DNA from: Cuneatibacter sp. NSJ-177
GTDB lineage: Bacteria; Bacillota; Clostridia; Lachnospirales; Lachnospiraceae
Direction of reading: 5' to 3'
Assembly (NCBI RefSeq): GCF_022867805.1
Contig: NZ_JALIFO010000006.1
Coordinates: forward strand, 1,178,001-1,242,000
Length of the DNA stretch: 64,000 nt
Every line of letters begins with the position of its first letter. Positions within the stretch are counted from its first letter, which is position 1. Position numbers and translations under genes: made by a program. The notes beneath the pieces were generated by a model. The model was not told the DNA's origin and did no database searches. It saw nothing but the letters and a program-made list of their open reading frames with translations. This document shows, one piece after another, positions 24,643-33,515 of this stretch.

Positions 24643-25290
24643 ATGGAACGGATTCTTTGTCTGGCGATCGGCTATGTCTGCGGATTGTTTCAGACCGGCT
24701 ATTTGTATGGAAAGATGAATGGGATCGATATCCGTCAGCACGGCAGTGGGAATTCCGGCACGACCAATGCCCTTCGGGTGTTGGGGAAAAAAGCCGGAGC
24801 CATTGTCTTTCTGGGGGATGTTTTGAAGGTCGTGGTGGCAATGTTGATCGCCCATTATGTTTTGGGCGGAGGCCCCCTGCACGAGGGGAAAAGTCTATTA
24901 TGGATGCTCTACGCCGGATTTGGCGCGGTGTTGGGCCACAATTATCCCTTTTACCTGAACTTTAAAGGCGGCAAGGGGATTGCGGTCACGGCCGGAGTGA
25001 TCCTGATGCTGGACTGGCGGATCACGCTGGTCTGTTTGGTCGCTTTCGTGGGAGTGGTTCTGGTGACCCGTTACGTCTCAGCCGGATCATTGACCGTGGT
25101 CACCCTGTTCTTTCTGCTCTGGGTGATCCTGGGGCAGACGGGGAATTTAGGGCTATTGCCGGAATATTTGACGGAATCGTATCTTGTTGTGTTTCTCTGG
25201 GCGGCTTTGGCCTTCTGGCGTCACCGGGCAAACCTGGTGCGGCTGATCCATGGAACAGAAAATAAATTTGGATCGAAAAAAAAGGAGTAA
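24643..25290 (+). CDS. plsY: Glycerol-3-phosphate acyltransferase PlsY
   Basis: A 215-residue membrane enzyme that transfers an acyl group from acyl phosphate to glycerol-3-phosphate, the first step of phospholipid synthesis. Family motifs are HGSGNSGTTNALRVLGKKAG near residue 33, GAVLGHNYPFYLNFKGGKGIA near 90-110, and about six hydrophobic segments. It starts directly after der and is 3 bases ahead of gpsA, which supplies its glycerol-3-phosphate substrate, so the pair makes metabolic sense. Confidence 0.96.
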   Translation: MERILCLAIGYVCGLFQTGYLYGKMNGIDIRQHGSGNSGTTNALRVLGKKAGAIVFLGDVLKVVVAMLIAHYVLGGGPLHEGKSLLWMLYAGFGAVLGHNYPFYLNFKGGKGIAVTAGVILMLDWRITLVCLVAFVGVVLVTRYVSAGSLTVVTLFFLLWVILGQTGNLGLLPEYLTESYLVVFLWAALAFWRHRANLVRLIHGTENKFGSKKKE

Positions 25291-25293
25291 GTT

Positions 25294-26301
25294 ATGGCAA
25301 AAATCAGCGTATTTGGTGCAGGCACCTGGGGCCTTGGGATTGCGATTCTGCTACATAACAACGGTCATCAGGTGACGGTCTGGTCGGCGGTTCCGGCGGA
25401 GCTTGATTCGCTTCGGACTACGAGAGAGCAAAAAAATCTTCCCGGAGTAAAAATGCCGGAGGGAATTCGGTTTACCGGAGATCTGGCGGAAGCTACGGCG
25501 GACGCGGATCTGATGGTGATGGCGGTGGCATCCGTCTACACCCGCGCCACGGCAAAACGGCTGAAACCCTATATCAAAGAAGGCCAGATTATCATCAATG
25601 TGGCAAAAGGCATTGAAGAAGTAACCCTGGCGACCTTGAGCGATCAGATTGAGGAAGAAATTCCCCAGGCGGATGTGGCAGTGCTGTCGGGTCCGAGCCA
25701 TGCCGAGGAGGTGAGCCGCGGGCTTCCCACCACCTGCGTGGCGGGCGCAAAAACGCAGAAGACCGCGGAAACGATCCAGAATATATTCATGAGCCCGGTA
25801 TTCCGAGTCTATACCAGCCCGGACGTCCTGGGAATCGAACTGGGAGGCGCGTTGAAAAATGTCATTGCCCTGGCGGCAGGCATAGCCGACGGCCTCGGCT
25901 ATGGCGACAATACGAAGGCGGCTTTGATCACCCGCGGAATGGCGGAGATCGCCCGTCTGGGCACTGTGATGGGAGCCAAGGTAGAAACGCTTTACGGCCT
26001 CTCCGGAATCGGGGATCTGATTGTGACCTGCGCCAGCATGCACAGCCGGAACCGCCGGGCCGGCATTTTGATGGGAAAGGGCTACACGATGGAAGAAGCC
26101 ATGAAGGAAGTCAAGATGGTGGTGGAAGGCGTTTATTCGGCAAAGGCAGCCAGGGCGCTGGCTGAAAAATACCAGGTGACGATGCCGATTGTCGATCAGG
26201 TCAACCAGATTTTATTTGAAGGGAAGCCGGCTGCACAGGCAGTGGAAGATCTGATGCTCCGGGATAAGAGGATCGAGCATCCGAGCCTGCCCTGGGCTTA
26301 G
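25294..26301 (+). CDS. gpsA: NAD(P)H-dependent glycerol-3-phosphate dehydrogenase
   Basis: A 335-residue enzyme that reduces dihydroxyacetone phosphate to sn-glycerol-3-phosphate for membrane lipids. The nucleotide loop is FGAGTWGLGIA at the N-terminus. Catalytic elements are VLSGPSHAEEV, the lysine-containing ELGGALKNVIALAAGIADGL and TLYGLSGIGDLIVTC. It has a normal length and a good GGAG ribosome site. It ends the DUF512-der-plsY-gpsA block; in many relatives spoIVA follows, but here three other genes come first. Confidence 0.96.
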   Translation: MAKISVFGAGTWGLGIAILLHNNGHQVTVWSAVPAELDSLRTTREQKNLPGVKMPEGIRFTGDLAEATADADLMVMAVASVYTRATAKRLKPYIKEGQIIINVAKGIEEVTLATLSDQIEEEIPQADVAVLSGPSHAEEVSRGLPTTCVAGAKTQKTAETIQNIFMSPVFRVYTSPDVLGIELGGALKNVIALAAGIADGLGYGDNTKAALITRGMAEIARLGTVMGAKVETLYGLSGIGDLIVTCASMHSRNRRAGILMGKGYTMEEAMKEVKMVVEGVYSAKAARALAEKYQVTMPIVDQVNQILFEGKPAAQAVEDLMLRDKRIEHPSLPWA

Positions 26302-26321
26302 GTTACGAAAGGAGTTTTTTT

Positions 26322-28670
26322 ATGAAGTTACGAAAGACGGCGGCCTGGCTGATGGCGATCGGCATGTGCGCGGGTCTTCTGGCCGGCTGTAAAGAAGATA
26401 CTGGGGAGGCGGGCGGAACGGTTTCCGCTACCGAGGCCCCGCAGACGGAGACGGTGACGACGGCTGCCCCGGAGACTACCACGGCGGCGGTCCCGGTGGA
26501 AGATCAGACGCTGATCATTGGTTCCGGGGAATTCGGCCAGATGTTTTTGCCCCTATTTGCCTCCGCGGAAGGCGATCAGACCGTGGTAGACCTGACACAG
26601 GCGAAGCTTTTGACTTTGGCCAGAGACGGTTCCGTGATAAATGCCGCCGCTGCCGGAGCTACTTTGAATTATCAGGGGAAGGACTATACTTATACCGGCC
26701 TGGCGGATATCTCTCAGGCCTATGACGAGGCATCCAATGTCACAACCTACACGGTAAAACTGAAAGACGGGGTCACCTTTTCCGATGGAACGCCTATGAC
26801 GGCGGACGATATTGTTTTTACCTATTATGTGCTCTGCGACGCTGCCTATGACGGCGGCCTGGCGATAAAAAATCAGGGCATTTTAGGCGTGGAGGCCTAC
26901 CAGAAGAATAACTCGGCCGCACCGGGCGTATCGGTCGCGGACGAGGAGATTTCCGCAGCGCTGGAAGCGCCCAGTGAAGAACTGAAAAATGCGATCATCG
27001 AGAAGATTACCCGCCCGGTGCTCCAGGAGGAGCGGACCTGGTGCGAGGCCAACTGGGAAAAGTACAAAGACCGAGGCTACGGCGAATCGGCGGAAGCATT
27101 TTTTATTACCCTTTACACGGCGTCGGTCGACGGCGCTTATAGCGCGGAGGGCAAGAGCTTTGACGATATCGTGAATGATACCATCAACCTGTATGGGATG
27201 AACTATACCCATCTGGCGAAAAACTACCAGGGCGACCCGACGTATTTTGACGGGCAGGTCCACGAGATCACTTACAATCTGCTGCTGAATGGAAAAATGC
27301 AGGCAGCAGGCGGAACCGAGGTTCCGAATATCGAAGGAATCCGAAAGGTGGACGCCTCCACCGTCACCATCGCGGTATCCGGCTTTGACAATCAGAAGAT
27401 CTACCGGCTGTTTGACGTGCCGGTTTTATCTCTTGCTTACTACGGAGACGCGGCTAACTATAATTATGAGGCCAATCAATTCGGACTGGCCCGCGGGGAT
27501 CTGTCCGCGGTTAAAGCGAAATCCGCTGCTCCGATGGGAGCCGGGCCGTACCGTCTGGTGAAATTTGAAAATAATACGGCGTATCTGGAAGCCAATCCGT
27601 CCTACTATAAAGGGGCGCCTGCCACGAAGTATGTGCAGGTGCAAAACGTAGCCGAGGATATCCGCGCGGCTTCGGTAGTACAGGGAAAGATCGATTTGGC
27701 GGATTCCAGCTTGACCTCCTCCACCTTGACGCAGGCGGGAGCGGGAGAGACCTGGGAGGCCGTTTTATCCGGCGTTCCTTACTACACTTATATCGGGATC
27801 AATGCCTCGACGGTCAAAGTGGGGGAAGATCTCGACTCAGAGGCGAGCGTTGCCCTGCGGAACGCATTTGCCGTTCTGTTTGCGGCAAACCGGACGGAAA
27901 TCTGCGGAACCTATCTGGGGGAGGCGGCGAAGATTTTGCAGTACCCGGCCCTGAACGGTTCCTGGACGGCTCTTTCCGAGGGCCAGGAAGGATGGCAGGA
28001 AGCCTATTCTGTAAAGCCGGACAGTACGCCTGTCTTCACGGCCGATATGAATCCGGAGGCCAGGTCTGCGGCAGCCGTCGAGGCCGCCAAAGAATATTTG
28101 AAGCTGGCTGGATTTACCTATGACGAAACGGCAGGGACCTTCACAGCAGCTCCGGAAGGGGCGAAACTTTCTTACCGGGTCTTGGTTCCGCCTTATTACG
28201 CCGGAGACAATCAGATGACCGCCCTGTTGAACCGGACCAACGAGCTCTTAAGCCAGATGGGCATGAGCCTTGAGATCGCCTCCCTGGACGATGCGGATGA
28301 TTTTAATAATCAGATGGCGTCCGGAGCCCAGGAAATCTGGTGCGCCGAGAGAGTCGTGGCGAACGATCCGGATCTCTATGCCAGCTATCACAGCGGAAAC
28401 GGGCAGAATTATTACGGCGCCCACGGGGAGATTGACAATCTGGTTACGGAATCTCAACGGCCCGGCGATCTGGCAGCAAGGCAAGGCATCTACCGTCAGT
28501 GTTACGGAGAGGTGCTCCGGTTAGGGCTGGAAGTCCCTTATTACCAGCGTCAAAGCGCAACATTCTTTAATATCACGAAGGTGGCGGCCGGTTCTTATGC
28601 CGGCGCGTATACCACGGCCTACGATTGGATGGATGAGGTTCATTTGATCTCGCTGAAACCGCAGGCGTAA
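26322..28670 (+). CDS. Family 5 (peptide-type) solute-binding lipoprotein, orphan
   Basis: A 782-residue exported lipoprotein of the oligopeptide/nickel-binding family 5. The signal peptide ends in the lipobox LLAGC, with Cys23 as the lipid site. A Thr/Ala/Glu-rich linker follows (about 24-60), then the SBP_bac_5 fold (TVKLKDGVTFSDGTPMTADDIVF, GAGPYRLVKFENNTAYLEANPSYYKG). It is over 200 residues longer than common OppA/DppA proteins, with an insert around residues 200-310. No permease or ATPase genes are adjacent, so it may work with a remote transporter or as a sensor. GAAAGGAG precedes the ATG. Confidence 0.9.
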   Translation: MKLRKTAAWLMAIGMCAGLLAGCKEDTGEAGGTVSATEAPQTETVTTAAPETTTAAVPVEDQTLIIGSGEFGQMFLPLFASAEGDQTVVDLTQAKLLTLARDGSVINAAAAGATLNYQGKDYTYTGLADISQAYDEASNVTTYTVKLKDGVTFSDGTPMTADDIVFTYYVLCDAAYDGGLAIKNQGILGVEAYQKNNSAAPGVSVADEEISAALEAPSEELKNAIIEKITRPVLQEERTWCEANWEKYKDRGYGESAEAFFITLYTASVDGAYSAEGKSFDDIVNDTINLYGMNYTHLAKNYQGDPTYFDGQVHEITYNLLLNGKMQAAGGTEVPNIEGIRKVDASTVTIAVSGFDNQKIYRLFDVPVLSLAYYGDAANYNYEANQFGLARGDLSAVKAKSAAPMGAGPYRLVKFENNTAYLEANPSYYKGAPATKYVQVQNVAEDIRAASVVQGKIDLADSSLTSSTLTQAGAGETWEAVLSGVPYYTYIGINASTVKVGEDLDSEASVALRNAFAVLFAANRTEICGTYLGEAAKILQYPALNGSWTALSEGQEGWQEAYSVKPDSTPVFTADMNPEARSAAAVEAAKEYLKLAGFTYDETAGTFTAAPEGAKLSYRVLVPPYYAGDNQMTALLNRTNELLSQMGMSLEIASLDDADDFNNQMASGAQEIWCAERVVANDPDLYASYHSGNGQNYYGAHGEIDNLVTESQRPGDLAARQGIYRQCYGEVLRLGLEVPYYQRQSATFFNITKVAAGSYAGAYTTAYDWMDEVHLISLKPQA

Positions 28671-28685
28671 GGAGCAATCACGGAG

Positions 28686-29105
28686 ATGGAGGAAAAACAG
28701 CCAAATCATTCGGAAACGGAAATCCTGACATTGATGAAGGAGATTCGGAACAGTCATGAGGAGGAGGTGCAGCTGCTGAAAAAGCAGCTGTGCCACTCCC
28801 GCATTGTGAACTGGGTCAGTCTGACCGTATTGGTCTGCGTGCTGGGCGCGATGCTGTTTGCGGCCTTTCAGCTGGGGCCTGCGGTGGAAAATACCGTGGC
28901 CAGCCTGGAGGTCGTGACCAGGGAGCTGGCGGAAGCGGATCTTCCAAAGATGTTGAAGGATGTCGATTCGTTGGTGCAGCAGGGAGGACAAAGCATCACC
29001 GAGGCGATGGATAAACTGAATCAGGTGGATTTTGATACGTTGAATGGGGCGATCGAGCATCTGAACAGTGTTTTGAAGCCGTTTGCGGATTTCTTTGGCC
29101 GGTAA
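28686..29105 (+). CDS. Small membrane protein of unknown function
   Basis: A 139-residue protein I do not recognise. Residues 1-38 are charged and helical (a likely coiled coil, EILTLMKEIRNSHEEEVQLLKKQL). Residues 41-62 form one membrane helix (VNWVSLTVLVCVLGAMLFAAF). The remainder is an amphipathic helical region with spaced leucines outside the membrane (VTRELAEADLPKMLKDVDSL). The layout is reminiscent of DUF948-like or phage-tail-fibre-like coiled-coil proteins. It lies 15 bases after the binding protein and 13 bases before the ClC start, all on one strand. Confidence 0.75.
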   Translation: MEEKQPNHSETEILTLMKEIRNSHEEEVQLLKKQLCHSRIVNWVSLTVLVCVLGAMLFAAFQLGPAVENTVASLEVVTRELAEADLPKMLKDVDSLVQQGGQSITEAMDKLNQVDFDTLNGAIEHLNSVLKPFADFFGR

Positions 29106-29118
29106 AAGGGATGGGAAA

Positions 29119-30702
29119 ATGAAAAAGGATAAGCATGTGAGCACGCTGAAGCAGCTGGAGCAGAAACGAACGGACAGCCTGCTGTATGTGTTCTATGGTC
29201 TGTTGGTCGGCCTTTTGGCCGGCCTGGTTGCGATTTTGTACCGGTTTCTTTTGGGGAAAGCGGAGGATATCCTGTTTTTCGTGGTCAGCTGGATTCAGGA
29301 CGCCCCTTTGCATATTCTGATTTGGTTTCTTCTTTTAATCCCCCTGGGGCTGATCGTCGGACTGATCGCAAAATGGGAGCCCATGTCGGCGGGCAGCGGT
29401 ATCCCGCAGGTGTCCGGAGAAGTGCGCGGTCATCTGGATCCGGTTTGGTGGAGAGTGCTGATCGCAAAGATTTCCGGGGGCGCGCTGGCCATTTTGGGCG
29501 GCCTCTCCCTGGGGCGGGAGGGCCCTTCGATTCAGCTGGGCGCCATGGCGGCCAAAGGATTGTCGAGAGGGCTCAAGCTGGATGTGACAAAAGAACGCCA
29601 TCTGATCTCCTGCGGAGCCGGAGCCGGGCTGGCCGCCGCCTTCAACGCCCCCCTTGCCGGGATTATGTTCGTGCTGGAGGAGATTCACCGCACCTTTGAC
29701 CGGAGGGTGCTGGCGGTGGGAATCGTGGCCGCTGTTGTGGCAGACTATATGTCCAAGCTGGTTTTCGGGCAGGACACGGTTTTTTCCTATGAAAGCCCGA
29801 TCATGAACCTGAAAAATTACTGGCTGCTTCTGGTCCTTGGCATCATTTTGGGACTTGCCGGCGTGCTTTATAACGTGATCATGGCCAAAGGTCAGGAGCT
29901 CTTCGGCCGTATGAAAAAGATTCCGCAGCCGGTGAAAGTGATGATCCCTTTTCTGCTTGCCGGCGTGCTGGCCGTGTTTTTGCCTCAGGTTCTCGGCGGC
30001 GGCCACGCCATGGTGGAGCTTTTGATGTCGGACGCGCCGCCCGGACTTTCCATGCTGATCGTACTTCTTCTGGTCAAGTTTGTCTTCTCCGTCGTCAGCT
30101 TTGGTTCCGGAGCTCCGGGGGGAATCTTTTTCCCGCTTTTGATTCTGGGTTCCTATATCGGCGCGATTTTCGGGAGCATTGTGATTCCGCTTCTGGGACT
30201 GCCGGGTGACCGGATGCACAAATTCATCATTCTGGCGATGGCCGGAATCTTTGCCTCCATCGTCCGGGCGCCGATCACCGGGATTGTGCTCATTGCCGAG
30301 ATGACAGGCAGCATGACCAGCCTGATTGACATCGTGGTGGTCAGCATCACGTCCTATCTGGTGGCGAACCTTTTGGGGAATCCCCCGATTTATACGACGC
30401 TGCTGGAACGGATCCTGGAAAAACAAAAGGAGCCGCCCGACGTGGAGGAAGGGGCGGAGAAACTTTTGACTTCCTATATTGTGCCGGTGGGAAGCCCGGT
30501 GGAAGGCAAATTGATCAAAGAAATTTCCTGGCATAAGAACTGCCTCGTCGCTTCGGTGATCCGGGAGGGCCGTACCCTGACGCCCAAAGGGGACACGGCG
30601 ATTGAGACCGGAGATGAACTGCTGATTCTGATCGCTCAGCCGACATTTGCTGACGACAGCGCCTATATCGACCGGCTGGTGTACGGCGACAGCGAAGAGT
30701 GA
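29119..30702 (+). CDS. ClC-family chloride channel/transporter with TrkA-C domain
   Basis: A 527-residue ClC protein. The selectivity filter GSGIP is at 92-96 and the gating glutamate is Glu134 in GREGP (132-136). The APLAGIMFVLEE segment carries the position of the intracellular proton glutamate (Glu188), so Cl-/H+ antiport rather than a pure channel is likely. RAPITGIVLIAEMTG is the helix near the C-terminal gate. A regulatory TrkA-C/RCK-type domain occupies about residues 455-527. The start is ATG 29119; an upstream in-frame ATG overlaps the previous gene. A hairpin follows that also contains the spoIVA ribosome site. Confidence 0.94.
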   Translation: MKKDKHVSTLKQLEQKRTDSLLYVFYGLLVGLLAGLVAILYRFLLGKAEDILFFVVSWIQDAPLHILIWFLLLIPLGLIVGLIAKWEPMSAGSGIPQVSGEVRGHLDPVWWRVLIAKISGGALAILGGLSLGREGPSIQLGAMAAKGLSRGLKLDVTKERHLISCGAGAGLAAAFNAPLAGIMFVLEEIHRTFDRRVLAVGIVAAVVADYMSKLVFGQDTVFSYESPIMNLKNYWLLLVLGIILGLAGVLYNVIMAKGQELFGRMKKIPQPVKVMIPFLLAGVLAVFLPQVLGGGHAMVELLMSDAPPGLSMLIVLLLVKFVFSVVSFGSGAPGGIFFPLLILGSYIGAIFGSIVIPLLGLPGDRMHKFIILAMAGIFASIVRAPITGIVLIAEMTGSMTSLIDIVVVSITSYLVANLLGNPPIYTTLLERILEKQKEPPDVEEGAEKLLTSYIVPVGSPVEGKLIKEISWHKNCLVASVIREGRTLTPKGDTAIETGDELLILIAQPTFADDSAYIDRLVYGDSEE

Positions 30703-30766
30703 TCCGGGTCAGGGAAACCGCATCACAAAATTTTCCATGGAAAAAAGAAAAAATGGCATAGACAGA

Positions 30767-30810
30767 CCCCCTCGCGTATATATTTATACCAGTATATACG
30801 AGGGGGTTTT
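30767..30810 (+). terminator. Terminator-like hairpin enclosing the spoIVA ribosome site
   Basis: CCCCCTCG (30767-30774) pairs with CGAGGGGG (30799-30806), and after a 2-base bulge TATATA (30777-30782) pairs with TATATA (30793-30798). Four T residues follow. The only Shine-Dalgarno sequence for spoIVA, GAGGGGG (30800-30806), is the 3' arm. The hairpin can therefore end the ClC transcript and hide the spoIVA start in read-through RNA. Confidence 0.75.
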
Positions 30811-30812
30811 GT

Positions 30813-32288
30813 ATGGACAGTTTTCACGTTTATAAAGATATACAGGCTCGGACCGGCGGCGAAATCTACATCGGAGTGGTCGGGCCGGTGCGGACGGGGA
30901 AGTCCACATTTATCAAGCGGTTTATGGAATTGCTGGTGCTGCCTTCCATGGAAGACGAACCGGAACGGGAGAGGACCAGGGATCAGATGCCGCAGAGCGC
31001 GGCTGGCCGCACCATCATGACGACCGAGCCGAAATTCATCCCGAAGGATGGGGCGGCCGTCAAGATCGGCGGGGAAATCCAGGCCAAAGTGCGCCTGATC
31101 GACTGCGTCGGCTACATGGCAGAAGGCGCGGCCGGGCATGAGGAAAACGGCGAGGAGCGCATGGTCAGAACGCCTTGGTTTGAGTATGAGATTCCGTTTA
31201 CCAAGGCGGCTGAAATCGGAACCAGAAAGGTCATCGCCGACCATTCGACCATCGGCATTGTGGTGACCACCGACGGTTCCTTTGGAGATCTTCCGAGGGA
31301 TGCTTATCTGAATGCCGAGGAGAAAACCGTTCGGGAATTAAAGGAGTTGGGGAAGCCTTTCGTGGTGCTGCTCAATTCCTCCAAACCGTTCTCGGAGGAG
31401 ACCGCCACCATGGCGTCCGCCATGGAAGGAAAATACGGGGTTCCGGTACTTCCGGTCAGCTGTGAACAGCTGAAGGCCGAGGATGTGAAAAAAATCCTGG
31501 AAGCCGTCCTCTTAGAGTTCCCGGTGGCCATGCTGGCGTTTCATATCCCGAAATGGATGGAGCTGCTGCCGATTTCCCATTCCCTTAAACAGAAGGTGAC
31601 CGGCTACTGCCGTCAGATTCTGGATCAGGTGACGGAGATGCGGGATGTGGCCGGATCCTGCCCGGAATTATCCGACGAGGATATCCTCGGCATTTCCGTG
31701 AAGGACGTATCCATGGCAGACGGCAGCGTACACTATGAAGTGAAGGCCGAGGAAGGCTGTTATTACCGGATCTTAAGCGAATTTGCCGGTATTCCCATCG
31801 ATGGGGAGCAGCAGTTGATCCGCACCTTAAAGGATCTTTCCGGAAAGCGGGAAGAATTCGACCGGCTCCAGGGCGCGATGGAAGAGGTACGCTATAAAGG
31901 CTATGGAATTGTGATTCCAGGGCGCAGCGAGATCAAGCTGGAGGAACCGGAGATCGTCAAGCAGGGCAATAAATTCGGCGTGCGGATGCGGGCGTCCGCG
32001 CCGTCCATCCATATGATCCAGGCGGAGATCCAGACGGAGATTTCTCCTCTCGTCGGAAGCGAGGAACAGGCGGGCGATCTGGTCCAGTACATAAAAGATG
32101 CGGAAAATCAGAGTGAAGAGGGGATTTGGGATACCAATATCTTCGGAAAGTCCATCGGGCAGATCGTCGGTGACGGAATTCAGTCAAAGACCTCCGGCAT
32201 GAGCGAAGACTGCCAGCAAAAATTGCAAAAAGCGCTCCAAAAGATTGTCAATACCAACAGCAACGGTATGATCTGCATTGTGCTGTGA
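30813..32288 (+). CDS. spoIVA: Stage IV sporulation protein A
   Basis: A 491-residue SpoIVA, the ATPase that polymerises on the forespore surface to form the base of the spore coat. The N-terminus MDSFHVYKDIQARTGGEIYI is highly typical, followed by Walker A GPVRTGKST (24-32). The length matches the family and the C-terminus ends in the conserved NSNGMICIVL-type hydrophobic tail needed for coat attachment. The start is ATG 30813, six bases after GAGGGGG, which lies in a hairpin arm. In Bacillus the gene depends on mother-cell sigma-E. A CATAGACA element at 30757-30764 is only a weak match to that -10 box. Confidence 0.97.
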   Translation: MDSFHVYKDIQARTGGEIYIGVVGPVRTGKSTFIKRFMELLVLPSMEDEPERERTRDQMPQSAAGRTIMTTEPKFIPKDGAAVKIGGEIQAKVRLIDCVGYMAEGAAGHEENGEERMVRTPWFEYEIPFTKAAEIGTRKVIADHSTIGIVVTTDGSFGDLPRDAYLNAEEKTVRELKELGKPFVVLLNSSKPFSEETATMASAMEGKYGVPVLPVSCEQLKAEDVKKILEAVLLEFPVAMLAFHIPKWMELLPISHSLKQKVTGYCRQILDQVTEMRDVAGSCPELSDEDILGISVKDVSMADGSVHYEVKAEEGCYYRILSEFAGIPIDGEQQLIRTLKDLSGKREEFDRLQGAMEEVRYKGYGIVIPGRSEIKLEEPEIVKQGNKFGVRMRASAPSIHMIQAEIQTEISPLVGSEEQAGDLVQYIKDAENQSEEGIWDTNIFGKSIGQIVGDGIQSKTSGMSEDCQQKLQKALQKIVNTNSNGMICIVL

Positions 32289-32319
32289 TAAGTGGCAGTC
32301 CAGGCGAATCATTTGCCGG

Positions 32320-32365
32320 AAAAAGAAGCCGCGGTCAGGATTCAAACTGTCCGCAGCTTCTTTTT
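32320..32365. terminator. Terminator after spoIVA
   Basis: AAAAAGAAGC-C-GCGG-TCAG pairs with CTG-TCCGC-A-GCTTCTTTTT around a short loop, with A and T tracts on both sides. Confidence 0.85.
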
Positions 32366-32440
32366 GCCGCCTGCCGGCAATCCCCGGCGCAGGTGATCCG
32401 CTTAAGAGGATTTTTAGCCGCGAATCTTTTTTACGCCGGG

Positions 32441-32574
32441 TTGACATCGGAGCAAGGCATACCTATAATGAAGACAGGCCGCCGAAACGGATGGCGGCAA
32501 GGTTCGAAGGATGGGTTGCCGGCGTTAGCTGAGACCGGAATTCTTTCCAAAAAAGACGAAGGAGAGAAAGAAAC
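32441..32574 (+). promoter_or_regulatory. Consensus promoter and structured leader of the YitT gene
   Basis: TTGACA (32441-32446), 17 bases and TATAAT (32464-32469) are a perfect sigma-A promoter. The leader of about 100 bases can form GCCGCC (32478-32483) with GGCGGC (32493-32498), or CGGCAA (32495-32500) with TTGCCG (32516-32521); these share bases and exclude each other. No known riboswitch core was recognised. Confidence 0.7.
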
Positions 32575-33453
32575 ATGAAGCTGATGAGCACGAAAAACTG
32601 GGCCTGGATGGTGATCGGGACCTTGCTCTATGTCGGGGGAATTAACCTGTTCATTGTGCCTTATGGATTTTACACCGGAGGCCTGATGGGCGTCAGCCAG
32701 TTGATTCGTACCTTGGTGATCGACGTGTTCCATATTCCCTTTGGCAGCTTTGACTTTGCTGGTATTATTCTTTATTTATTCAATATTCCGATCTATGTTC
32801 TGGCCTATCGAAGCATCGGCCGGCGTTTCTTTTTCAGCAGCCTGATCTGTACGACGCTGATGACCGTGCTGTTCTCCGTGGTGCCGATTCCAACCGCTTC
32901 GCTCTTTGGCGAGGACGCTTTGGCTTCCTGTATCATCGGAGGATACCTTTCCGGCTACGGCGTCGGCCTGGTGCTCCGCGCCGGCACGTCGGCAGGCGGC
33001 TCTGAAATGATCGGTCTGATGGTGATCCGGAAGAAGACGGATTTCAGCGTTGGGCAGATTAATCTGGGGATCAATCTGATTGTATATCTGTGCTGCCTGT
33101 TCTTCTTTGATATTAAGGTCGTGCTCTACTCCATTATCGCAGCTGTCGCCAGTTCCCTTGCGATCGATAAGATCCACACGCAGAACATCGATGTGGAAGT
33201 GCATGTGATCACGAAGAGCTTCAAAAAGGAAATGAAGGACGAAATCATGCGGACCATGGGCCGCGGCATCACGGTGATGCCGGCGGAGGGTGCTTACACC
33301 GGAAAGAAAGCCGAAGTGCTCTATATTTTAATCTCCAAATATGAAGTCAATCAGCTCCACCAGATCGTGTCCCGCTACGATCCGGAGGCCTTTTTCGTGG
33401 TCAACGAGCGGGTACAAATTCATGGGAATTACAGAAAAAAGCTGGACGGCTGA
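32575..33453 (+). CDS. YitT family membrane protein (DUF161/DUF2179)
   Basis: A 292-residue protein of the YitT family. The first about 200 residues hold five to six membrane helices with the family motif GINLFIVPYGFYTGGLMGVSQ near the start and GLVLRAGTSAGGSEMIGLM in the middle. The C-terminal 90 residues form the soluble DUF2179 domain (VMPAEGAYTGKKAEVLYILIS, YDPEAFFVVNERVQIHGNY). Function is not established. It has its own strong promoter and a GAAGGAGAG ribosome site. deoD follows 62 bases later. Confidence 0.92.
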   Translation: MKLMSTKNWAWMVIGTLLYVGGINLFIVPYGFYTGGLMGVSQLIRTLVIDVFHIPFGSFDFAGIILYLFNIPIYVLAYRSIGRRFFFSSLICTTLMTVLFSVVPIPTASLFGEDALASCIIGGYLSGYGVGLVLRAGTSAGGSEMIGLMVIRKKTDFSVGQINLGINLIVYLCCLFFFDIKVVLYSIIAAVASSLAIDKIHTQNIDVEVHVITKSFKKEMKDEIMRTMGRGITVMPAEGAYTGKKAEVLYILISKYEVNQLHQIVSRYDPEAFFVVNERVQIHGNYRKKLDG

Positions 33454-33515
33454 ATGTTGTTGAACCTGCCGTCCGCTTATGGTAAACTGGTTAGGATAAG
33501 CAAAGGAGGATATCA

